Positions 1 to 12,500 of a DNA stretch of 64,000 bases are shown piece by piece (the stretch's first letter is position 1; every line of letters starts with the position of its first letter). This DNA comes from Azorinus chamasolen (taxonomy: Eukaryota; Mollusca; Bivalvia; Cardiida; Solecurtidae): the NCBI GenBank assembly GCA_963576725.1, contig OY755252.1:56077985-56141984 (forward strand). Direction: 5' to 3'. Below the pieces are notes generated by a model. It was not told where the DNA came from. It saw nothing but the letters and a program-made list of their open reading frames with translations, and searched no databases. A program made the position numbers and the translations under genes.

Positions 1-395
1 AGTGCGACCAAACAAACAGCGCGTATCCTAATGAGAGATAGCTATATATAGCGACTTTCTGCATTACTTTTGCTCTGCATTAAGCAACTAGTATCTAGCC
101 TTTTAATTTTTTCACCGCCAATATCGCATAAATGCACCACGACAAATAGTGCAGTCCCAGATCAGACGCCGCCTTTTCAAGGCGGCGTCTGATCAGGGAC
201 TTCACTTGTCTCAATCTCTATTTCTATATATGTGCTTTATTCCTTTGAACTTTGCGTTTATTTATCTCATTTCCTTATTTTACTGAATGGTTTAACAAAC
301 TTGGATTGCAGAAGACAATTATAAAGTTGGCGCCGAAATGGTTAAGATTCCCATATCCAATAAACAAATGACCGTTTAAGACAGGTTTTACCGTA
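1..395. mobile_element. G-type palindromic MITE, interrupted by D1
   Basis: The left piece (about 50-102) ends in the G arm TGCATTAAGCAACTAG. The right piece (346-395) carries AATGACCGTTTAAGACAGG and the end GGTTTTACCGTA. D1 is inserted between them. Confidence 0.6.
103..345 (-). mobile_element. D-type TTAA MITE (D1)
   Basis: Flanked by TTAA on both sides, with ends TTTTTTCACCGCC and GGCGCCGAAATGG. The hairpin core AGACGCCGCCTTTTCAAGG lies near 165-200. It lies in a G-type element just upstream of TTC38 exon a. Confidence 0.8.
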
Positions 396-469
396 ATTGG
401 CCTGCAAGTACATGTACATATCGGGGCAAGGGTTAATAGAAATTTGCTATATTGTTTTATTTATTGTAG

Positions 470-551
470 GTCGTGAGCCATTATAACGATGATACTATTG
501 GAGGGATGGCGAAGTGTATGACTAAAGCCTTAGACGCCGATGAAGACTTTG
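470..551 (+). CDS. TTC38: TTC38 exon a (first in window)
   Basis: Acceptor TTATTGTAG is at 461-469 and donor G|GTCAGT at 552. The exon reads VVSHYNDDTIGG then MAKCMTKALDADEDF, corresponding to the N-terminal TTC38 block around 'TND-SLGG'. It ends in phase 1; its last G joins TG of the next exon to give V before MGH. It is short, so it rests on the splice sites, the phase match and alignment to the family. Confidence 0.8.
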
Positions 552-3500
552 GTCAGTCAAACCGCAGTCCTTGTCTACAAATGGTTTATCTCCATTAATA
601 TTAACCCTTTCCTTCATATAAACGTCTTTTCTCACATTTAAAAACACAGACGAGCCAGATGAGACGGCCGCTATAGGAGCCGTCGGATCAGGGTCTGCTC
701 CGCTTGCTATTGGCATGATAAATAATTGATTCTACAGGTTTTTTTGCAAAGCAAACAAAGTCCTTGAAACCTTTATATTATAAAAAAAATTGCAGATAGA
801 TATTCATGTAGCCATTATTTCTTACATGGAGCCATGAACATAGAAAGGGTTAAATGGCTCCTTGTTTTCGTTTATTCTTATTGTTCAGCCAATTACCTTT
901 GTATCAACTATCACTAACACTACCGCCGCTATGAAATGCCCTTTTAAAAACACTGCTCTTTGTTTCCTATTCACTTTACTCCATAAATACGCGTTCTACG
1001 CCTTTGCAAACGGAGTAGACCCAGATCAGACGGCCCTTAAGGGGCCGTTTGATCAGAGTTTGCTTTGTTTGCTTATGATATTATATAGATATAATTATAT
1101 ATGTTCTGCCTTGGTCAAACATTCATGCGTCCATGCGCTATTATAAAAACTTGACCTAATTAATGTTAATGACGTCATTATTTATATCCATAGAGGAAAT
1201 GGTTTAAACATTCATACTCTTAACATAACACCACATCCAGAATATCTGCGTTAACTCGTTCTCTCCTAATGACGCCTTTTTGCGTCCCTGTAAAACTCGT
1301 TCTTCGAAATCATTGTGATAAATAGAGCACATTTCCTCTATAACAAGACGGCATCTGACCTGGGACTTCACTGTTGTCTGTATTATTTTACCCCAAGCAT
1401 ACGGGGTTTTAAAAACAAATGTTTTACTAATATACCTTTATTATTTAGTTTAGAATTATATTTAATATGAAGTTATTATTGCAGACAACATTTTTAAATT
1501 TGGCGACAACAGAGTTAAGCCTATATAAACGTCACGTTTACCAGGTCAATCATCATTTCCTCTATTACTGCTGCTTTTACTACGTCTATCACAGTTACTA
1601 ATACTACTGCTGGTACTACAACCACTGTAAGAATGTTCACTACTACTGCTTCGTCTGTCGCTGCTATTGTCACGTCTATTATCAGACAATTCTATTGAGA
1701 AGCACCAGCATGGACGTTATCTGATAAATAAGTAATGTTAATAGGTCAGTGTGCGTCTTACCTACTGCCATAGTAATATCTAACTGTCAAATAGACAAAT
1801 GTTCCTCCTAAACTCGTTTCAGTGATGGGCCATGTATTGAAGATGTGCACGAGTGGTAAAACGATTCAGGACGACCCAATCTATGCACAGGAAGTTTATA
1901 AGCTTGTGCAGCTTTCAAAAAAGCCACACGTGACGCAGTGGGAGCGACAACACGTCAATGCTGCGAAGCTAATATCTGAAGGGTATATAGGAGCAAATGC
2001 TCTATTTATCACAATGGTTTCAAACTACAAAATTCTAAAATGTTACTTTCCTCTAATAAATACTCCTTTTTGGGTAGATTCATTCAAAGAGGGTGGATCT
2101 AAAAATAGCATATGTATAGAAGCCGTCTGACCAGGGTCTGCACTGTTTTTAGCAGACTTTTTTTCAGTGTGAGAAGGATTTACGGTAACAATTTAATGCC
2201 TTCCATTTCAAATAAACATGCACACGTCTTAGAGGTAGAGCCTCTAAATGAATCACTGACTTCGCATAACCCATTACCTCATATACTATTTTAGATCCAC
2301 CGCTTTGAATAAAACTACCGAAAAGGAGCACTTACTAGAGAAAAGGAGCATTTTAGAATTGTGTAGGTTTTGAAATCATTGTAATAAATAGAGCATTTGT
2401 TCCATAGGAGCAAATTCTCTATTTATCACAATGGTTTCTAAAAGTAACTTTTACAGAGGCGTCAAGAGGCCTCAATATGAGGGGATACAGAAGATCGATG
2501 TTTCACCAAGAGCGAAAAATAAACAAAAGCTTTCCAATTGCTTGTTCTAATAGGAAGTACAGTTGTACTTCGATATCTCGAACTTCAAGAGACCATACAG
2601 ATTAGTTCGAGATAACAGAAGTTCGAGTTATCCGATTTCTGATCTGGACAATTTCTTAAATTTTTAGCTTATAATGCAGGTCTAAAGTAATGCTGAAAGC
2701 TCCTGTAGGAGCTTTCAGCATTACTTTTGACCTGCATTAGGCTGTCACGTGTTCTTCTAGATATATCTAGTTATACATTTTAGAGCAATTCTGTATTGTA
2801 AGTTTTGGAAGGATTAAAGCTTTAGTTCGAGTTATCCGAAGTTCGAGTTATTCGAGTTCGAGATATCGAAGTTGAATTGTAGTCACTTTTACACCACAGG
2901 GTAAGGGTTCAATATTTGCACGGCATTATTTTCAGATTCACGGAGCGAGCATGCGGCATTTGGGAAGATATACTTGTTGAATATCCATATGATATGTTCG
3001 CTGCCTCATACGCATATGGTTCTTATATAATGAACGGAAACTCGACAGGCCTGAGAGACCTGTGTGGACGGATTGTACCTATGTGGAAGAAAGACACGCC
3101 ACTTTATGGGTAACGTGTTTAAGTATATAGTTAACGCTCGTTACAACGGAGGTGTTTGTTTCCAGACATTTTGCTGGTATAACGAGGTTGCCGTTATAAT
3201 GAGTTTAAATATTGATTGAAAATAAATTCGAAATGATTTGATATAGTAAAAACCTCTCAAAACCGGAATTCTAGTACAAATGAATTTAGATACTTTTAGG
3301 CAGGTGGCTGCTTCATGCAGGGTGAAAGTCATGCAGTTAACTCATAGAGGCTTTGTTTACGTCTGGAAAATAAAACTATGAAATGATGTAGAAATTTGTA
3401 TAATTATGCAGCTTCTGCCATGACCAGGTGTGTCATAAAAACAAATAGAGTCCGTGTTTTTGCGAAAACCGCGAAATGAAGGCGTGACATTTGCATTACA

Positions 3501-6500
3501 GAGTCTGAAATAGGGTATGTATTGCTTAATCCTTTATTCAATAAATACCCATTTTTACGCCTTTGCAAACAGGGTAGACCCAGAACAGACGGTTCCTATA
3601 GGATCTGATCAGGGTCTGCTCTGTTTGCATACTTTTTACCGACTACCAACTAGACTGTAAGAAACCGCTTATGTAAACATCTGCGTTACTACACGATTTA
3701 ACCATTTTGAACAGTGCCGTGAACAAGTTATTAATGTTCTTCTTTGTCCATCTCATCAGGCTTTGCTGTGATTGTCATGTTACACTTTTCTTTAAAAAAC
3801 AAACCCTGAATATTCACGGAAAGCTTGAGTTGTTTGTATTTTGGAATACAAATTAAAGTTTAAAATTTCGCGTAGAACGAAATGAGATTTGAACATACAG
3901 TAAAACCTGTCTCAAGAATCCATCGAAAAGATATCTAATTGTTGGTCTGTAGCATGGTGGTAGCTTAATGCAGGTCAAAAATAATGCAACCATAGGAGCT
4001 TTCTGCATTACTTTTGACCTGCATTAAGCAACCACGTTTTAAATACTCCTACGACCAATAAATGAATGGCCACTTAACCCTTTCACCGCCAATGTCGCAT
4101 AAATGCACCACGACAAATAGTGCAGTCCCAGATCAGACGCCGCCTTGAAAAGGCGGTGTCTGATCAGGGACTTCACTTTTTGTCTCAAACTCTATTTCTA
4201 TATACATGTATGTGCTTTATTCGTTTGAAATTTGCATTTATTTATCTCATTTCCTTATGTTACCAAATGATTTAACAAAAATGGATTGCAGACGACAATT
4301 AGAAATTTGGCGCCGAAAGGCTTAAGTACAGGTTCCAGTTTGTACGTATTATTTCTCGTTACAGAGATTTATTAGGAATGTACGGTTTTGGCTTGGAGGA
4401 GACAAATATATTCGGGGATGCCGAGAAAGCAGCACGACAGGTAATTAACAATAACCTCACAATAATGATGTTAGAGCAAGATATTCAGACGTTTCATATC
4501 ACTGAGATCCAGATACATTGTAAGATGCGTACATTAAAACATTTTAAAGAATTAACTTCTTTATTTCTCGAAGGGACGATTTCTAAAAAATAGGATTTGG
4601 TAGAGAAATGAGGATTTTGCAACATTTATCTTTTGCGATGTATTATCACTTTATTAGATGTATTATTACTTTATTTGATTATTATCACTTTATTAGATGT
4701 ATTATATTTAGCATGCGGGTGGTTATAAATGGGTAAAACCTTTGCTCCCAAGACACGCCGTTTGGCGCCTTGCAAACAGTGTAGATCCAGCTCATACGGA
4801 GCTGTCTGATCAAGGGATGACATGTACATGTCTGATGTTTAAGTTCTTGACATGATAAAATCCCCTTGCTCATTCGCCATTATAAAACTACATTTGATCA
4901 ATAGTCTTGATGTTATTAGTTTTGTATGAATAGTGATTGTGTGAAAGGTTAAAGAAATATTATAACTTTAACAAAGGTTTGAAATATCAGATCATACTTA
5001 TTGAAATGAAATAATTAAGAAAGTATGACCTGAATTTTTCTAACCTTTCTTCGCAGAATTGTAATAAGGTCACGCAATAATTATTATTACATTGTATTGT
5101 CATAAATAGTAACATCATCTATATGTTGTTGCTTCCACAGAAGGTTTGAAAGAAAGATTGAATTAAAAAGAAAGAATAAAATTGAAAGTCTGGAATAATA
5201 CATTTCAAACTTTACCAGTTTCATTGCGCAGTCCCTACCTAAGAATCGTAATCTTTTCTACTGTGTTTGCACAGTATGATTATATAACAATAAGTATTCG
5301 TACAAACACATTTAGATATAATACATACCCAGATCAAAGTCATCTGATTTGTGTCTGCACTATTTGTTATTAATCAGGCTAATTTAAACTACATATGTAT
5401 TTAAAATGGTGCCACATTGAATTATTTAGTTTTATAAAAATGTGCGGAGGGAAGGCTGTGTATCTAAATATATAGGGCAATAATGGTCAACAAAATGTGT
5501 GGAGGGAAGGCTGTGTATCTAAATATATAGGGCAATAATGGTCAACAAAATGTGTGGAGGGAAGGCTGTGTATCTAAATATATAGGGCAATAATGGTCAA
5601 CAAAATGTGTGGAGGGAAGGCTGGTATCCAAATATATAGGGCAATAAGGGTTTATTTAAATATGCAGAGGGAAGGCTGCGTATCTAAATATATAGGGCAA
5701 TAAGGGTAAAGGGGAGGTTAGGGGTCCTAATTCATTAAGTAATTAGGGTACAGTAAAACTACTGTAAACTAGAATTCTAGTAGAGAAAAAATTAGATACT
5801 TTTAGGCAAGTCACTGCTTATTGCGGGGTGATAGTCATGCAGAAAACTCCTCTAGAAGCTTTCTCCTCTGACATTCACCCTGCATTAAGCTGTCGCCTGT
5901 CTCCAAGACTGACAATTATACTAAATTTAACATCCGGTTTACTTTACTGTGTATATTTTATCTTCGCAGGCATTGGACATTAATCGCTTCGATGCTTGGG
6001 CCAGTCATTGTATAGCCCACTGCAAGGAGATGACAGGCCAAGTTCAAGATGGAATCAACTTCATGAAAGAAACAGAAGCAAACTGGAATGTAGGTCTATT
6101 AAAATATATTCAACCCAACGAAAACGTTGATAATGTATTTCGTTTAGTAGGTAATGTTTGAAACAAAGCACCTCCTTCTTCCGCGGCTTAGATCGCGTTT
6201 GCATACACCTTGGATCTAGATGAGAGCCCTCTAATCAGGGTCTGCATGGTTTGTCATTCAAAATCCCCTAGCAAGCTAAGCCTTTCTCGCTGAGGAGAAT
6301 CTTAAGGTAGACAGTGATTGCCTATTCCACTCTGACACTTCACTATTGAAAGGGTTATTAACCAATTATTCGTAACTGTTTGTCATTCAAAATCCTCTAG
6401 TAAGTTTGTCCATACTGATTTGACTCTATAGCTAACTCTTTTGGCGCCAAATTCAAAAGTGCCGTCTGCAATAATAATTTCATATTAAATATAATTCTAA

Positions 6501-9500
6501 ACTAAGTAATAAAGATATATTAGTAAAACATTTGTTTTTATAAACCGGTATGCTTGGGCTAAAATAATACCGAAAACAATGAAGTGCCATGTAAGATGCC
6601 GCCTTAAAAAGGCGGCATCTGACCTGGGACTGCACTGTTTTCAATGGTGCCAACAGGCGACATTGGCGCCAAAAGAGTTAAACACATGTAACATGGTAAA
6701 AACGTTGTGACTCGACTGGGACTCGAACCCAGGGCCTCTGGCTTATCATGCCAACACTCTACCGACTGAGCTACCAAGCCACACAGTAAAGACTGTCAAC
6801 TGCTTTACTATCTCAACCCGGCTACACACACACCGCCTCTACACAAGAATTCGTCTCGAATTCTTACTCAAAAAACACTTCACGAGTTTCTTATTATTAC
6901 AAATTATCTTCATTTATAGCAATAGTTTAAACATAGTTGATTACTCATATTTTCACAGTTGTACATATATGCATTTCACAAATGACCATAATTAAATACA
7001 TGTATACAAGTAAATGGGTTGGGCCACAAATTCTGACAACATTAGAAAATGTCCTCCCCATCAATACCGGTATATATCAATATATCACCCTATGGGTTAT
7101 TTACGCTGGACGCCAAATGTAACATGGTGAAAAAAGTTGTGACTCGACTGAAACTCGAACCAAGGGCACCTAGCTTATCATGCCAACACTCTACTGACTG
7201 AACTACCAAGTCACTCAGTAAAGACTATCAACTGTTTCACCACAATCTCTATCTAGCTACACATAATTGGGAAATTCAAGATTGAGAGAGTTAATTAAAA
7301 GGTACATTTATCATTGTGTAATTGCAATGACTTCGTTTGTTTTAGGACACCAGCCTTCTATGCCACAACTACTGGCACTGGGCCCTCTTTCTGGTTGAAC
7401 AAGGCGAATTCGAATCTGCCATTGGAATATTGGACAACCACGTAATGGCCCTACTCTTTATACTTTGGGTGCTGTTCATCTCAAACAAGAACAACAAAAT
7501 ACAGTAAAACCCTTTAAATCTAGTAGAGAAGAATTTGGATATTTTTACCGGGTGACTGCTTAATGCAGGGTGAAAGGAATGCAGAAAGCTCCTAAAGGAG
7601 CTTTCTGCATGACATTCACTCTGCATTAAGTTGCCACCTGTCTCCAAGACCGATATATATATTAAATTGAACGTCCGGTTTATAGAGGTTTACCTGTAAT
7701 TGCACTGCGTTGGTTGTTCTCCTCCTCGTGAGTACATTCGTGTAAATCAAAAGTCAATTTATTGTCTATAACCAAAGACCGCACTGTTTACAATATCACA
7801 TCAACGAAAAGTTTACGTCGTGGAAAACTGTTGCGTGCACCACTACCTTTAAACGTTCTTGATAGAATATGGTTATTTTAGTCCTACAAAATATGACATT
7901 GACAAATTGTAGATTCCAATACATATACTTACAGACACGTTACAAAATCCGTTTAGTATGCAGGTCTGTATCTGTCACTGACATTTGCAAACATTTTGGT
8001 TCCAGGTGAGACGCGGAGTAACTCTGCGTCTCACCAGGATCCAGTCTGTTTTGGCGCTCAGTAAATATTTTCTCCAAAGCTTTAGCGAATCAGGAGTAAG
8101 AAGAACTATAACGAATCAGAGTTTAAACAGCCACTATATCTATAGAAGGCTATTGCTTAGATGGTTATTTAAAAACAAGTCACCGAGCTGCCTACAGATT
8201 TTCAGATTATACTTTCTTAGCTAACTGAAGCGCTTTAAATATAATCAACAAAAATATTTAAGGGTCAGTGGTACTTTTCCTATAGGGTTTATGCAATGAT
8301 CCTACAACTTTGGCATCTTGTTTTTTCCACATACATAAATGAATTCCGACAAAATTTACAGGAAGTAGTGTCACAATGCCCAACTACAGATTCCAGTGAG
8401 ATTGAGTTATGCAAAGGTCCTATAGGCATCAATGGAATGAAAAAAAAAATTGTGAATTTCTGAAAATTCTCCAAAAAATCAATTTCATTTTACTCTTATC
8501 TAGAATACCAATAAACATGTATTTGGTATGTCACACATTTTGGTAAACGTTTGCATGTTCCATTATTTCCAATATTGATATGATTTTCGATTTCCAAAGC
8601 AAGGAAAGCTCCTGTTGAAAATTGTGCATTTTTTGGGTGAAAAACATCGTTTTACATTTTTTTCGCAATAGAGGCGCATAAGACTCCCACAGGTAAAATT
8701 TTCATCTGCATCCGTTATTTGAAACTCTAACAATAATTCCTGCAAATTTCGTTGGGATTAAGTGACAATGGTGAAAGATACGAAGTACCAACGTTGTGTA
8801 GGGAAACTGACCATTGACCCTTAAATTATTTTGTTGAGTATATAATCCGTACATTTCAATAAATAGTTGTGACCACCTATACATACATAAAGGATCCACA
8901 TCGTGTATCCAGATAATATCCTGGATAAATTTGCATCTAACTAGGGTCAAAGCTGCTCAAAATCATTGATTCAAATTATATATATATATATATATATTGA
9001 TTAGTCTTTTGACACATATTTTTGTCTCCCCAGATACTTCCATCTATGAAGAAGACACAGGTCCCTTTCTCTCACAGTGACGCAGCATCACTTTGCTTTC
9101 GTTTAGAAGCCGAGGGTAAACCTTGTTTCAATTAACTAATTTAATCAAGCCTGTTAGTACACCAGATATGAGGCTTGAATTAAAACATTTTCAATAATAC
9201 AGTATAATCTCTCTATAACGGCCACTAAATTACATCAAGTAGTTTGTGTTAAAGACAGGTGACTGCTTAAAGCAAGGTGAAAGTAAAACAGAACGCTCCT
9301 ATATACTTGATGTAATTTAGTGGCCGTTATAGAGAGGTTTTACTGTCGTCACGATTACACTGGATCAAAATTGAATCAGACATTATTTGTTTTCACAATA
9401 GGATAAGGGTAAAGGAAAGGGACACACTATGTATTTAAGCAGATGAATATGAAATACCTGAATTATAAATCATAATGTCGAAATACAGAACAACAAAAAC

Positions 9501-12500
9501 CATATTGACCCATTTGAACAACACATACAATCTTCGTATCCCAAAGGGTGTCGTTGTAGAGAGGGGGCACTGTATTGAGCCATTTGAATACGGAACAGAC
9601 ATAAATTATCATTTGCAAACAGTACAGACCCTAGAGGAACCCTTTGGTCAGGGTATGCAGTGTTTATTATTGACAATCATCTAGCAAGTATAAACCTTTC
9701 ATGCTGATTGGACTCTCTAGTTGATGGTGTTTTCCATTAGATATTCAGCATTGAAAATGTTAAACAAATTATATGAGTCCGAGTCTGAGATCATTCTCAA
9801 GTATCTGATTGGTCAGATTCTGAGCACGCTCAGAATCTGACCAATGAGATGCTTGAGAATCATCTCAGACTCAAACCAAATCAGGTCATGCAGCAGTTGC
9901 CTTTCAGGGATTGATATCACGGACAAATGGAAACAGTGTTACAATGTGGCAAAAAAACACGTTGGAAAGTGTGATGGTGTTGCTTTCTTTGACCTTCACT
10001 ATGTGATGACTATGTCAGGAGCCGACAAGACAAATGAGGTAGACAGGCTTGTCCAGGGCGTAAGGGAATTTATCAAGTAAGAATATAATCAATTATTATT
10101 TATAACGTTTCCTGTCGTTGTAGGGATTAATCTTGTAAGCCAAAGATCATATGTCAGATTGTGCCTATGTGTGAAGGAAACATAATGCAGTGCAATAAAC
10201 TTGAGTATTAAACTTCTAAAATCGTCATTTCTACCCAAACCTCTAGATTGTGGCGACTCTGTCTGTTCGAGACGATTCTAAAGAGTAGTGGTGACACCAT
10301 TGGGTTTTGTGGAAAAACAATTGTGGAGAAAATGCATCTTATTCGGGCCTCTGAATTATTGTCGCTTGAGAAGCTAGTTTATAATATAGTTGAACTTCGT
10401 TATCTCGAACTTCAAGGGACCTTACAAATTACTTCGATATTACAGAGTTTCGAGTCATCCGATTTCTAATCTGATTAAGTTCTCAGATTCACAGCTTAAT
10501 GCACGTCTAAAGTAGGAGCTTTCAATATTACCTTAGACTCATATTAAGCCGTCACATGTGTTTCTAGATATACGTAGTAATACATATCAGAGTCAGATCT
10601 ATTGCATACAGTCTGATCTATCATAACTGCAAAAGCAAACAGAGACGACTCTGATCAGAAGACTCCTACAGGAGTTGTCTGATCTGTGTACTCTGTTTCC
10701 AGCGTGTAAAAAGGCGTTTATACGAAGGAAATGTTTAAAACTTCCATGACACTCACTAATTAGTACATTAATTACATTTCAGAGAGGATATGAGTGATTC
10801 ACAGCCGGTTTATAACGACGTTGTCTTGCCGATTGCAGAGGCTTTCCAATCCTGGGATAACAAAGACTATGACAGGGCTGTAGAAATAATGAAACCACTC
10901 AAGTACAAGATATACAAAGTTGGGGGAAGCCATGCACAGGTGATTGATTCAATAATTCAGATAAATAAAAGTACCGTGAATCCTCATTACAACGGAGGTG
11001 TTTGTTTCCAGACATTTGCCGGTATAACGAGGTTGCCGTTTTAACGATTTTAAATATGAAATGAACCATAGGGCCAGTTTTAAACTAGTACCGATAGGTG
11101 AACGCTTAATGCAAAAAACAAGAAGTGCAGAACGCTCCCTTTGGGAGCTTTTTGCACTTCTTGTGTTCTGCATTAAGCGATCATCTGTCTTATTGGCATT
11201 GCGCCTATTTATTCAGTGGTTGTTTCAAAGACTGAATGGTAATTTTGTTTCAATGCATACTGCCGGTATAGGGGTATGTAGGTAATAGGTTTAAGGGTAA
11301 GAATCAAGAATATAAGACATATACGACCAGTTTAGACCAAGCTAAATACAAAACTACTGCAGGAGATGTTTTACCAGAGTCTGCACTGTTTGTCATAAAA
11401 ATCATTTTCATCCGTGAAAAAAATGATATAATTATTATTCAAAAAGAGAGGAGTCTGTTGAAACTATTCGTCAGGTTTACCCATTTGCTCCCACTGGATT
11501 CTTCCATGCTTATATATTGGATTAGTCTATCTTTTATCTAAGGGAAGTCTGGTCAAAATTTTCATTTTTGTTTTGTTTTAAATTGAATTTCCTATCAGCA
11601 AACAGTGTAGACTCTGATCAGACGCCGCATTATGCGGCGTCTGGTCAGAGTCTACACTGTTTGCCTACGTCCAATAAATGGGATCGTGGGAGCAAATGGG
11701 TTAAGGGTTAAAGAAGGTTCATATACTGTTTGTGTTGTATGTCCTGTGTGTACACTGTATATATGTTGTTTGTTGGTTTCTTTCAGAGGGATATCTTTAA
11801 TCTATTCACTATTCAGGCAGCTTTAAGATCAAACAAACCCGAAAATAAAAAGTATGCAAGGTAGGTAAAAATGTTAACGGAATATTTATATAAATAATTA
11901 GTCAATACTCAGCCAATTATGAATAGTGTACAAATTTAATGTTGTTTTATAATATATTCAGACAACCATATTTTTTTGTAAAAGGCAAACACGTCACAAT
12001 AAGCAAATCGAGATTTGTATCATTTAAACATACACGAAAACACATGACATACCCAGGTAAGACGTTTCATAAGGAAAAATCTGAACTGGGTCTTCCAAAT
12101 TTTATTGACTTATCTAGTAAAGAATTAATCATAAACATTTCAGTATGCGAAATAAATAATCTATATTGACTGCTCAAATATCCATACAATATAGGTCAAG
12201 ATTCAAGAACGACAAATACGCCTAACCCATTATGACGAAGTTTCTAAACAAACGTACAGTTTATTCGGTTATGTTCACTGCCAAACATAAACCCTTTCGG
12301 TGCCAAATTTCTAATTGTCGTCTGCAATCCAAGTTTGTTAAATCATTCAGTCAAATAAAGAAATGAGATAAGTAAATTCAAATTTCAAAGGAATAAAGCA
12401 CATATATAGAAATAGAGATTGAGACAAACAGTGAAGTCCCTGATCAGACGCCGCCTTTTCAGGGCGGCGTCTGATCTGGGACTGCACTATTTGTCGTGGT

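Larger units (their letters stand above)
6687..7263 (-). mobile_element. Miniature LTR retrotransposon-like (TRIM-like) element with tRNA-like sequence in each LTR
   Basis: Two direct repeats, 6687-6828 and 7118-7263, flank a ~290-bp interior. Read on the minus strand each repeat runs TGTGTAGC...CCATGTTACA, i.e. TG...CA. Just after the 7118-7263 copy the minus strand reads TTTGGCGTCCAGCG, which looks like a tRNA primer-binding site beginning TGG. ACACA occurs at 6682-6686 and 7259-7263, a possible 5-bp target duplication or overlap with the repeat end. No coding capacity. Each repeat contains a tRNA-Ile-like segment. A simple tandem duplication of a tRNA repeat is the alternative. Confidence 0.5.

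Noticed and set aside
6708..6780. Housekeeping nuclear tRNA-Ile gene
   Set aside because: Homology with the second copy extends past the tRNA on both sides, and a GAT anticodon is unusual for a eukaryotic nuclear tRNA-Ile; a mobile repeat is more likely.
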